Part shown: positions 28,703 through 36,210 of the stretch, piece by piece | How positions within the stretch are numbered: position 1 is the stretch's first letter | How the letters are laid out: each line of letters begins with the position of its first letter | Origin: Pelomonas sp051857475 | Lineage (GTDB): Bacteria; Pseudomonadota; Gammaproteobacteria; Burkholderiales; Burkholderiaceae_C | Reading direction: 5' to 3' | Length of the DNA: 64,000 bases | Assembly: GCF_051857475.1 (NCBI RefSeq) | Contig: NZ_JBPZGZ010000006.1 | Span: 186,001 to 250,000, forward strand | Made by a program: the position numbers and the translations under genes | Notes under the pieces: generated by a model | Database searches by the model: none | What the model saw: the letters and a program-made list of their open reading frames with translations, nothing else | What the model was told of the DNA's origin: nothing

Positions 28703-30544
28703 ATGAGCGACTGGAAACCCAACTACGGCCAACTGTCGGCCGCCGCCCCCGCTTGGGGCCCCAAGCGCCCCATCCGCATCGCCCTGCTGGGTGACTTCGG
28801 TGCCGGCGCCGCGGCCGGCCGCCTGGACAGCGGCGCCGACCTGGCCCGCCGCAAGCCGCGCTCGGTGGAATTCGATTCGCTGGAAGACTGGCTGGGTCAG
28901 CAGAACATCACGCTGAACCTGCCCGTGGGCGCCGATGGCGCGCCGGTCGAGATCCCGCTGGCCGACCTGGAGTCCTTCCACCCCGACACCCTGTTTCGCG
29001 AGCTGGAGCTGTTCAAGAAGCTCAACGACCTGCGCAAGCGCCTCAACAACACGGCCACTTTCGACAAGGCCGCGGCCGAGGTTGCCAAGATGGGCGGCGG
29101 TGCGGCCCGCAAGGCCTCGCGCACCGCCCACGGCGCGCGCTCGCGGGGTTCTGCACCGTCGGCGGGCGCCAAGCTGAGCGACTTCGCCCGCCTGACCGGC
29201 CGCACCAGCGCGCCCGAAAGCGGCGGCAATATCGACGCCCTGCTGCGCAATGTCATCGGGCCCTTTGTCGTGCCGGCGGCCAAGCCCGAGAAGGTCGGCC
29301 TGCTCAAGGTGCTCGACGAGTCGATTGCCGATGGCATGCGCGCTGTGCTGCACCAGCCCGACTTCCAGACCACCGAATCGCTGTGGCGCGGCGTGGACTT
29401 CCTGCTGCGCCGTCTGGAGACCGGGCCGATGCTGCAGGTGCACCTGATCGACATCAGCGCCGAGGAGTTCGCGGCCGACCTCAGCGCCAGCGATGACCTG
29501 ACCGACAGCGGCCTCTACCAGCTGCTGGTCAGCAAGCAGGCCGAGACCAAGGACGGCGGCTACACCTATGTCGCCGGCCTCTACCAGTTCGAGGCCACGC
29601 CGCCCCACACCGAGCTGCTGGGCCGCATGGCCAAGATCGCCAACGCCGCGGGCGCCACCTTCTTCACCTCGATGGCGGTGGATGACCTGAGCAACCCGCG
29701 CAACCCGCCGCACCAGCTCGTCGTCGACGCCTTCGCGGCCCTGCGCGGCCTGCCCGAGGCCAAGCGCCTGGGCCTGCTGGGTCCGCGCTTCCTGCTGCGC
29801 CACCCTTACGGCAAGCGCAGCGACCCGATCTCGTCCTTCGCCTTCGAAGAGTTCACGATGGCCGACGGCCTGGGCGCCCTGCTGTGGGGCCACCCGGCCC
29901 TGCTGGCACTGACGGTGCTGGCCGGCCAGGGCGGCAAGCCCAATGTGGACGACCTGCCCTTCCATCACTTCGTCGATGCCGACGGCGACAGCACCGCCCT
30001 GCCCTGCACCGAGCGCTTCATCTCGACCGGCGTCGCCACCGAGATGGCTCGTTATGGCCTCAAGGCCCTGATGGCCCACAAGGGCGAGCCGCTGGTGCAG
30101 CTGACCGGCCCCGACACCGTCGCCGGCACCTTCACGCCGCCGGCCGCCGTCGCGGCCAAGCCCGGCGCCCGCATGGGTGTGGAGATGTCGGTGCGCAGCA
30201 AGCTGGCCGAGCCCGAGGAACGCAAGGCCGCCGCGCCCAAGGCCGCGCCGAAAGCTGCAGCCAAGAAACCGGCGCCCGAGGAAGAAGCCGCACCGGCCGC
30301 CAGCACGTCCGACGACAGCGCCGACCTGGACGCCCTGCTGGCCGACCTGGCCGGCGGTGGCGACAGCGCGCCCGCGCCAGCGCCTGCAGCGGCCGACACC
30401 TCGGACCTGGACGATCTCGACGCCCTGCTCGCCAGCCTCAATGACGACACGCCGGCCGCCGCCGAGCCCGCCGCGGCGGCCGCAAGCGGCGATGACGACG
30501 CCATGGACCCGGATCTGGAAGCCCTGCTGAAGTCCCTGGGCTGA
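28703..30544 (+). CDS. TssB-TssC fusion-like sheath-related protein
   Basis: The ATG at 28703, 7 bp after tagF, gives 613 residues. About residues 1-130 resemble TssB (IRIALLGDFGAG, then PVEIPLADLESFHPDTLFRELELF, compare TssB's PVDITFESMDDFSPAAVARKV). Residues about 200-470 resemble TssC (QPDFQTTESLWRGVDFLLRRL, YTYVAGLYQFEATPPHTELLGRMAKIA, GPRFLLRHPYGKRSDPISSFAFEE). The last 125 residues are Ala/Pro/Asp-rich with three copies of an acidic-hydrophobic motif (DLDALLADL, DLDALLASL, DLEALLKSLG). It coexists with normal tssB and tssC, so it is probably not the bulk sheath protein. It might cap, nucleate or anchor the sheath. The role is inferred. Confidence 0.75.
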   Translation: MSDWKPNYGQLSAAAPAWGPKRPIRIALLGDFGAGAAAGRLDSGADLARRKPRSVEFDSLEDWLGQQNITLNLPVGADGAPVEIPLADLESFHPDTLFRELELFKKLNDLRKRLNNTATFDKAAAEVAKMGGGAARKASRTAHGARSRGSAPSAGAKLSDFARLTGRTSAPESGGNIDALLRNVIGPFVVPAAKPEKVGLLKVLDESIADGMRAVLHQPDFQTTESLWRGVDFLLRRLETGPMLQVHLIDISAEEFAADLSASDDLTDSGLYQLLVSKQAETKDGGYTYVAGLYQFEATPPHTELLGRMAKIANAAGATFFTSMAVDDLSNPRNPPHQLVVDAFAALRGLPEAKRLGLLGPRFLLRHPYGKRSDPISSFAFEEFTMADGLGALLWGHPALLALTVLAGQGGKPNVDDLPFHHFVDADGDSTALPCTERFISTGVATEMARYGLKALMAHKGEPLVQLTGPDTVAGTFTPPAAVAAKPGARMGVEMSVRSKLAEPEERKAAAPKAAPKAAAKKPAPEEEAAPAASTSDDSADLDALLADLAGGGDSAPAPAPAAADTSDLDDLDALLASLNDDTPAAAEPAAAAASGDDDAMDPDLEALLKSLG

Positions 30545-30552
30545 ACAACCCT

Positions 30553-30570
30553 GACGCGCTGGTGCGCGTC
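30553..30570 (+). terminator. possible weak terminator hairpin
   Basis: The perfect stem GACGCGC-TGGT-GCGCGTC lies 8 bp after the stop of the sheath-fusion gene and before the next promoter-like box. There is no T-run, so termination is uncertain. Confidence 0.35.
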
Positions 30571-30578
30571 ACGCGAGT

Positions 30579-30607
30579 GGAACCAAGCGGGGCCATTCGT
30601 TCACTCA
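30579..30607 (+). promoter_or_regulatory. hrp-box-like promoter before the HENTH zincin gene
   Basis: GGAACC (30579-30584), 16 bp, TCACTCA (30601-30607), 28 bp before the ATG at 30636. This copy has a 16-bp spacer where the others have 15; both spacings occur in known hrp boxes. Confidence 0.75.
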
Positions 30608-30635
30608 GCAGGTCAGACTGCCTGCAGGAAGAACG

Positions 30636-33194
30636 ATGCCCAAGACCGCCCTCCGCGAAGTACTGGAAAGCCTCAATCCCTTCAAGAAAAAGAAGGCGAG
30701 GCCCTCGACCGTCGATTCCGATGCCCTGAGCATCGGCGGCGAAGCGGTCACGCTGTATCGCCGCGGCACTGCGGCGGGCGTGTCGTTGGGCGGCGCCCTG
30801 GTGGACCGACGTGACGAGATCAACGACCAGGCCATCGCCAAGCACTACGACGAAGCGCGCCGTCTGCTGGACTCCTATCGCGAAGACATCGAGGCCAGCA
30901 TTGCCGTCAAGGAAGACGCGGCCCTCTACGTCGATGCGCCAGGCATGACGGATGAGGAGCGCGAGCACGCACGCATGCTGCGCCTGAGCATCGCCGAGGA
31001 CATCGATGCGATGAAGCTGGACGAAGCGGCCGACGAGGTCGATCAGCTCAGCGCCGTATGCGCCCGAGCACAGATGCGCGAAGACCTCGGGCTTGACCGG
31101 GCCGCCGACATTTTGCGTGGCGAGATCAATGCCGATCTGCCCGAGGAGGCCACGCCCCAGGAGATGAAGGAGGTCGAAACCCTGCGTGGCCTGGCGCTGA
31201 AGGCCATGGACGGCGATCTGACGGCGGCCAAGATCGAGCAGGCACGCAAGCTCGCCAAGCCGATGCATGACGCCATCGAAGCCATCGAGCGCCGGCTGGA
31301 GGTGACGGCGGCCGATCCGGCCGTCCTCTACGATCGCCTGAAGCTGCGCGTGGACGACGTCGTGAATTACCCGCCGGAGTACCAGTCGTCAGTCATCCGC
31401 GCGGCCGTCCGGGCGGTGGACGAAGCACGCGGTCGGGTGGAGACCCGGCTGGACGCGTTCGCAAAGGCGGCCAAGGGTGATGCGCGCGACAAGGCTGCGA
31501 AGTCGGCCACTGAGGCCGTCGGCGTGTTGCGCCAGAAGATCGCGGCGACGGCTCCCTCGCTGCGGGCGCATGACGACGAGGTGCGAAAGTATTTCGCCAG
31601 CCTCAAGCGCATGACACCGCAGATCCAGGTGGCCGACACGCTGCCCGAGGACGACGGCAGCGGTGGCGACACCGACTGGAAGGCCGAACGCCAGGCCTAT
31701 GACGCTTCCCGCCAACGCGTCGTCAAGCTGCAGGACGGCGGCAAGTTCCGCGAGGCCAATGTCGAGCTCGCCAACTGCGCCCGCCTGATGAAGGCCCTGC
31801 TGGACAAGCGCCGCGAAGCCATCGACAACGACATCGGCGGTGCAGGCGACGATGACCAGGCCCGGCAGGTGGTGGAAGACCTGAAGGCCGAGGGCCTGCT
31901 GGAGATCCTGACCGCCAAGCAGCAGTTGGCGCTGGTCAAGAAGATGCCGCCCGACTCCGACGACAACCTGGACGCCCGCGCGGCCGTCTTCGGCAATCCG
32001 GCACTCGACGAGGACTTCGTCAAGGCCGAGCAGAAGGTGCTCAAGGACGTGATCAAGATGCTGCGCGGCAACGACGGCAAAGACGCCACGCCCGAGAGCA
32101 TCAAGGCCAAACAGGAATGGGCCGAGAACGAGAAGCACTGGGCCGCCTGGGCGGGCAAGGATCCCAAGCAGCCCAAGGCCAAGGACATCTCCAGGCTGCA
32201 GGCCGTCTGCCAGAAGATCGCCGAGCAGCAGTTCAAGGAGCTGATGAAGCTGGCCGGCCTCGATCCCGACAACCCGCCGCCCAAGTTCCCCCAGCCGCCG
32301 GTCACGGTGAAGCTGAAGAAGCTCAAGCCCACCGAGTTTGGCGAGACCACGCCTCGCTTCCCCGCCGAGATCACCATCAATTCCGAGCACCGCATGATCG
32401 GTGACTTCAAGGAGATGATGGACACCATCCTGCACGAGAACACACATGCCTGGCAGATGATGGTCATCGCGCAGTTCAGGGGCACCGCGCCCTTCACCGC
32501 ACAACACCAGGCCAAGCTCAAGGGACCCACGGCCCTGACGGCCATGAAGGTGCAGGCCGAGCTGTTCTCCGAGAACCTCAAGAGCTATTCCACCGATGAC
32601 GGCCCGTATCGGCATCAGCCGGTCGAAGAACAGGCCTGGACCTTCGGCGGCAAATCGGCGACGGCCCTGCTGGTGCCGCCGCCCAAGCGCAGCTTCGATT
32701 CCGGCAAGGGCTTGAAGAACAAGCTGTGGGTGGTCACCTCGATGTCACGCACCTCGCAAGCCACGGTGCGCCTGGCCGATCGCCACGGCATCTATGTCGA
32801 CGAATGGGAAGGCGAGGAAGCGGGTGACAAGAAGCTGACGCTGGAAGGCGTTCCCGGCGTGTCATCGACCCAGCGCCTGCAGGTCCAGGACGTCATCGAT
32901 GAGTACACGCTGCTCGTGGATCTGGACGCCTCGGGACTGCTGGGCCGCCGCATCCCCAAGGCCGAGGTCGAACAGGAGATGGCCGCCCTGGCCAGGAAGC
33001 AATACAAGAAGAAGCAGCTGTCCGAACTCACCGCCGAGCAACGCAAGGCCGTCTTCAAGGCCGTGCTCGAGAAGAAGAACTGGGAGGCCGGCGGCGACAA
33101 GGGCCAGCAGACCGACGAGGTGAGGTCGACGGACGAAGTCGAGGTCGAACGCGGCCGCCTCGTGCTCGACGAGTCCGTCGCCAAGCTCAGCTGA
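30636..33194 (+). CDS. putative T6SS-linked metallopeptidase effector (HENTH motif)
   Basis: The 852-residue protein has no signal peptide or membrane helix. It opens with MPKTALREVLESL, the short motif shared with three other large proteins nearby. Residues about 30-560 are charged and helical, probably coiled coils. A zincin-like motif HENTH lies at 600-604 (context LHENTHAWQMM), with a candidate third ligand in PVEEQA (Glu664/665). This matches the HExxH...E arrangement of gluzincin-type zinc peptidases. It follows the T6SS core on the same strand under an hrp-box-like promoter and is convergent with the reverse effector operon. Delivery by the T6SS and a peptidase activity are inferences. 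Confidence 0.6.
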   Translation: MPKTALREVLESLNPFKKKKARPSTVDSDALSIGGEAVTLYRRGTAAGVSLGGALVDRRDEINDQAIAKHYDEARRLLDSYREDIEASIAVKEDAALYVDAPGMTDEEREHARMLRLSIAEDIDAMKLDEAADEVDQLSAVCARAQMREDLGLDRAADILRGEINADLPEEATPQEMKEVETLRGLALKAMDGDLTAAKIEQARKLAKPMHDAIEAIERRLEVTAADPAVLYDRLKLRVDDVVNYPPEYQSSVIRAAVRAVDEARGRVETRLDAFAKAAKGDARDKAAKSATEAVGVLRQKIAATAPSLRAHDDEVRKYFASLKRMTPQIQVADTLPEDDGSGGDTDWKAERQAYDASRQRVVKLQDGGKFREANVELANCARLMKALLDKRREAIDNDIGGAGDDDQARQVVEDLKAEGLLEILTAKQQLALVKKMPPDSDDNLDARAAVFGNPALDEDFVKAEQKVLKDVIKMLRGNDGKDATPESIKAKQEWAENEKHWAAWAGKDPKQPKAKDISRLQAVCQKIAEQQFKELMKLAGLDPDNPPPKFPQPPVTVKLKKLKPTEFGETTPRFPAEITINSEHRMIGDFKEMMDTILHENTHAWQMMVIAQFRGTAPFTAQHQAKLKGPTALTAMKVQAELFSENLKSYSTDDGPYRHQPVEEQAWTFGGKSATALLVPPPKRSFDSGKGLKNKLWVVTSMSRTSQATVRLADRHGIYVDEWEGEEAGDKKLTLEGVPGVSSTQRLQVQDVIDEYTLLVDLDASGLLGRRIPKAEVEQEMAALARKQYKKKQLSELTAEQRKAVFKAVLEKKNWEAGGDKGQQTDEVRSTDEVEVERGRLVLDESVAKLS

Positions 33195-33201
33195 GACCCC
33201 G

Positions 33202-33230
33202 GGCGCCCGGCCTCACGGCCCGGCGGCGCC
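33202..33230. terminator. GC-rich hairpin between convergent effector genes
   Basis: GGCGCCCGGCC-TCAC-GGCCCGGCGGCGCC can fold into an imperfect strong hairpin in the 38-bp space between two convergent stop codons. It lacks a T-run on either strand. It may limit read-through in both directions. Confidence 0.35.
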
Positions 33231-33232
33231 GT

Positions 33233-35473
33233 TCAGCTCGCGGGCCGGAAATACTGGCGCTCGGTGTCCAGGTCGACGTGCTGCGCGTCCTGGAACTCGC
33301 CGAGGTGGCGCACGCGGTGATTGAACTCGATGCTGAACTGCGTGATCAGCGTGCGCAGCTCGGCCACGCTGCCGACGTTGAACATCGTCTTCACGTCGTC
33401 CACGGCCAGCTCGGCCTTGGCGTCGCCCGGGATGCTGGATGACTTGCGCAGCTTGACCAGCTGCGTGTCGATCCTGGCTTGCAGATCGCGCGGCGAGGCG
33501 GCCTTGGCGCGCGTGCACAGCGCAAAGGGCTCGCCCGACAGCAGCTTCGTCGCCACCGCGTCATCCTTGTACTTTTCCTGCAGCATGGCCGCGCCATCGA
33601 GCATGCGCGACAGGTATTTGGAGGCATGCACGAAGGCCTCGCCGGTGGCACGGCGGCGCTCGGTGCCGGGCGCCGCGGCCTTCTCGGCATGCTCCATGTG
33701 CTTCATGTCCTTGTAGAAGTCGGCCAGCTGCTCGTTGGTGGACTGCAGCAGCTCGGCGGGCTTGATCTTGCCGAGCACCGCCGCCTTCTTCTCGGGCGTC
33801 GAGGCCTGGGCGCCGGCCACGATGTGGGTGATGGCGCCCTGGCTCATATAGGCCTCGTTGGCGAAGACGATGTTGGTGAACTGGGCCTGCTTGATGCGCG
33901 CCTTCAGCGCATTGATCTCGGCGGCCCAGACCGCATGGGTCTTGCCCGCGTGCACCTGGGCGCAGTCCGGCCCCTCCTGCGCGTGGCCGGCCTCGGCGGC
34001 ATCGACGCGGGCCTGGTCCTCGCGCAGCCGGGTCATGCGTTCGGCGTACTGGTCGTCGGTGGCGTCCATGACCTCGTCGGGGAACTTCTCCTCCATCAGG
34101 TCGAGGAACTCGGGCAGCAGGGCCTGCATCTCGTGCAGATCGTGGTCCTTGCGCGCCTGCTCGAAGCGTTCCTTGGCCGCGTCGAAGGCCTTGAAGTTCG
34201 CCGCCTCGTTGGCCGTTGGCTGGCGCTTCTTCAGCAGTGCAGCCCGCGCGGCCTCGATCTTCGTCTCGATGGCCTCGACCTTTTCCTGCGCCGTCAGCAG
34301 ATAGACCGCCTCGGCCTCCTCGAAGCGCTGCTGGATGCGCTGGCGGTCCTCCTTGGTCTTCATGCTGTCGCGCAACTCCTGCCACATCGCCGTGAAGCTG
34401 GCCTCATCGAGAAAGCGGCGCTGCTTCATCAGCGTGGCCACGTCCTGGTCGATGCCGCTCATGTTGGCCATGGGGCCGGTGGGCTCGTCGATGTCGCGGT
34501 CCTGGGGCGTCGCTTCGCGGCCCTGGGTCATGTTGTCCTCGATGGCGCGGTAGTCGCGGGCATAGAGGTTGGTGTCGAAGACCCGGCCCGGCGGGCGGCC
34601 GAACTTGCGCTTGATCTCGGTGTTGAAGCGGCTCATGGCCTTGACGTCATCGCCCGGCGGCGTGGACGCGACCGTGATGTCGAGGTCGGACTCGATGTCC
34701 TCGCTGCCGCTGCTCTTGAACATCAGACCCGACTTGGGGAAGGCCGCATGCAGCTGGGCGATCAGGCCGTCGACGACATGGCGGCGGAACTGGTAGAGCT
34801 TCCACATCACGTCGTCGGTGACGGTCTTCTGCTCCACGAGGCCAGGCAGCTCGACCTCCTGGCCGGACTTGCGCAGGTCCTTGAACTCGAACCAGGTGTA
34901 TTGGTTGAAGGCCGCGGCGCAAACGGCGGCCGTCCATTCCTTGGCCGACTTGTTGTCGGTGAAGCTGACCTTGGCCGGCGATGGCGTGATGGGCAGCTGC
35001 AGGGCGCCCGCCTGCTTTAGCACGGCGTCGAGCTCGGCCGCGCGCTTGTGCTCCTGCGCGGCCAGCTCACGCAGCTTCTTCAGGTCGACCGGGTCCTTGG
35101 CCGTCAGCTGGGCCATGGCCTGCTTGATGCGGCCGCGCTCGGTCTCGGACTTCTTGCGCGCCGCCTCGACCTCCTCGGCCTGCTCCTTCTGCTGCGTGAC
35201 GATGAGCCGCTTCAGCGGCTCCAACGCATCCACCAGCGGCTGCCGGTGCGACTGCACGACCTTGCTCGTACCGCCCAGACCGGCCGTCGACTTGAGGGCC
35301 TTCTCGGCTTCGTTGCGGACCTTGATCAGCTGGGCCAGCTCATCGGTGTGCTGGGCGGCCTGGATCGAACCCAGATGCATGTCCAGCAGCGCAATAGCGT
35401 CCTCGTCCTCGGTGAGGCCTTCGGACGCCGCGGCGATGGCTTCCAGCACCTCGCGCAGCTTGGTCTTGGGCAT
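33233..35473 (-). CDS. putative effector with nucleotidyltransferase-fold signature
   Basis: The 746-residue protein is the last gene of the reverse operon. It begins MPKTKLREVLEAI, and its first about 100 residues match those of the gene at 36211-38355 (DAIALLDMHLG, QHTDELAQLIKVRNEAEKAL). Near residue 250 it has FKSSGSEDIESDLDITVAS. This gives Gly256-Ser257 followed by Asp263 and Asp265, with Asp300 in VFDTNLY as a possible third carboxylate: the GS...DxD...D pattern of nucleotidyltransferase-fold enzymes. The remainder is long helical segments. There is no signal peptide. A CpXC gene lies 26 bp upstream. NTase function (for example transfer of a nucleotide to a target) is inferred from motif only. 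Confidence 0.55.
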   Translation of the reverse strand: MPKTKLREVLEAIAAASEGLTEDEDAIALLDMHLGSIQAAQHTDELAQLIKVRNEAEKALKSTAGLGGTSKVVQSHRQPLVDALEPLKRLIVTQQKEQAEEVEAARKKSETERGRIKQAMAQLTAKDPVDLKKLRELAAQEHKRAAELDAVLKQAGALQLPITPSPAKVSFTDNKSAKEWTAAVCAAAFNQYTWFEFKDLRKSGQEVELPGLVEQKTVTDDVMWKLYQFRRHVVDGLIAQLHAAFPKSGLMFKSSGSEDIESDLDITVASTPPGDDVKAMSRFNTEIKRKFGRPPGRVFDTNLYARDYRAIEDNMTQGREATPQDRDIDEPTGPMANMSGIDQDVATLMKQRRFLDEASFTAMWQELRDSMKTKEDRQRIQQRFEEAEAVYLLTAQEKVEAIETKIEAARAALLKKRQPTANEAANFKAFDAAKERFEQARKDHDLHEMQALLPEFLDLMEEKFPDEVMDATDDQYAERMTRLREDQARVDAAEAGHAQEGPDCAQVHAGKTHAVWAAEINALKARIKQAQFTNIVFANEAYMSQGAITHIVAGAQASTPEKKAAVLGKIKPAELLQSTNEQLADFYKDMKHMEHAEKAAAPGTERRRATGEAFVHASKYLSRMLDGAAMLQEKYKDDAVATKLLSGEPFALCTRAKAASPRDLQARIDTQLVKLRKSSSIPGDAKAELAVDDVKTMFNVGSVAELRTLITQFSIEFNHRVRHLGEFQDAQHVDLDTERQYFRPAS

Positions 35474-35499
35474 GGTCAGCTCCGTGAGTGGGTGTGCGC

Positions 35500-36198
35500 T
35501 CAGGCTTCTTCTTCGGCCGGCACCAGGATGCGGTTGACGTCGACATAGGCGCCGCCGCTCAGTTCCGCACGCGCCTCGACCCAGCCCTTGCCCTTGTCCT
35601 TGGCGATCTCGTCATAGAGCTTGCGCGGCACGGCGATGCTCTCCAACGCCAGGTCGCCGCCCGACAGGGCCCATGTCAGCTCCAGCGCGTCGGTCGTCGC
35701 CGCGGTCAGGCGCAGCTCCATGTCGTCGCCCAGGGGCATGTCCTCGACGGCGCGCATGACGGCCAGCTTGGTCAGCTCCAGGGCCACGTCATCCAGTCCG
35801 TGCTCGGCGCACAACAGCTTCTCGCGGAAGGCCGCCCAGCCGAACGCCAGGCGGGATTGCATGGCGGCGCCAAGTTCGCGCGCATCGACGGCCGCTTCCT
35901 CGCCATAGCCGCGCTCGAAGGCCTGCTGGGCCAGTTCCTCGGTCGGCGCCCATTCGGCCAGGCGTTCGGCCGGCCGCACGAGGATCCACTGGCCGCGGCC
36001 GGCATCCACATAGGTCAGGTCGGGCTGGACGCGGAAGTCCTTGCCGCAGGCCTCGCAGCGGCCGCGCTGGTAGCTGTCATCGAGGACGGCCTGGCGCAGG
36101 TCGGGACGGCGGTCGGCATTGATGCTGGCGACGATGCCCATTTCCAGCGCGGCGCCACACCCGCCGCAGGAGAAGCTCTGGGAATAAAGACGTGACAT
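35500..36198 (-). CDS. CpXC-domain protein, copy 1
   Basis: The 232-residue protein has two Cys-x-x-Cys pairs near the N-terminus (C11/C14 in CGGCG and C48/C51 in CEACG), the signature of the CpXC family, which has no established function. The pairs should bind one zinc. It is paralogous to the gene at 38368-39057, with identical Cys spacing and the shared block ADRRPDLRQAVLDD. Conserved later text includes LDDVALELTKLAVMR and a final VDVNRILVP. There is no signal peptide. It lies 12 bp after one putative effector and 26 bp before another, so it may be an adaptor, chaperone or immunity protein; which one is open. Confidence 0.75.
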   Translation of the reverse strand: MSRLYSQSFSCGGCGAALEMGIVASINADRRPDLRQAVLDDSYQRGRCEACGKDFRVQPDLTYVDAGRGQWILVRPAERLAEWAPTEELAQQAFERGYGEEAAVDARELGAAMQSRLAFGWAAFREKLLCAEHGLDDVALELTKLAVMRAVEDMPLGDDMELRLTAATTDALELTWALSGGDLALESIAVPRKLYDEIAKDKGKGWVEARAELSGGAYVDVNRILVPAEEEA

Positions 36199-36210
36199 GG
36201 GGATCTCCGA

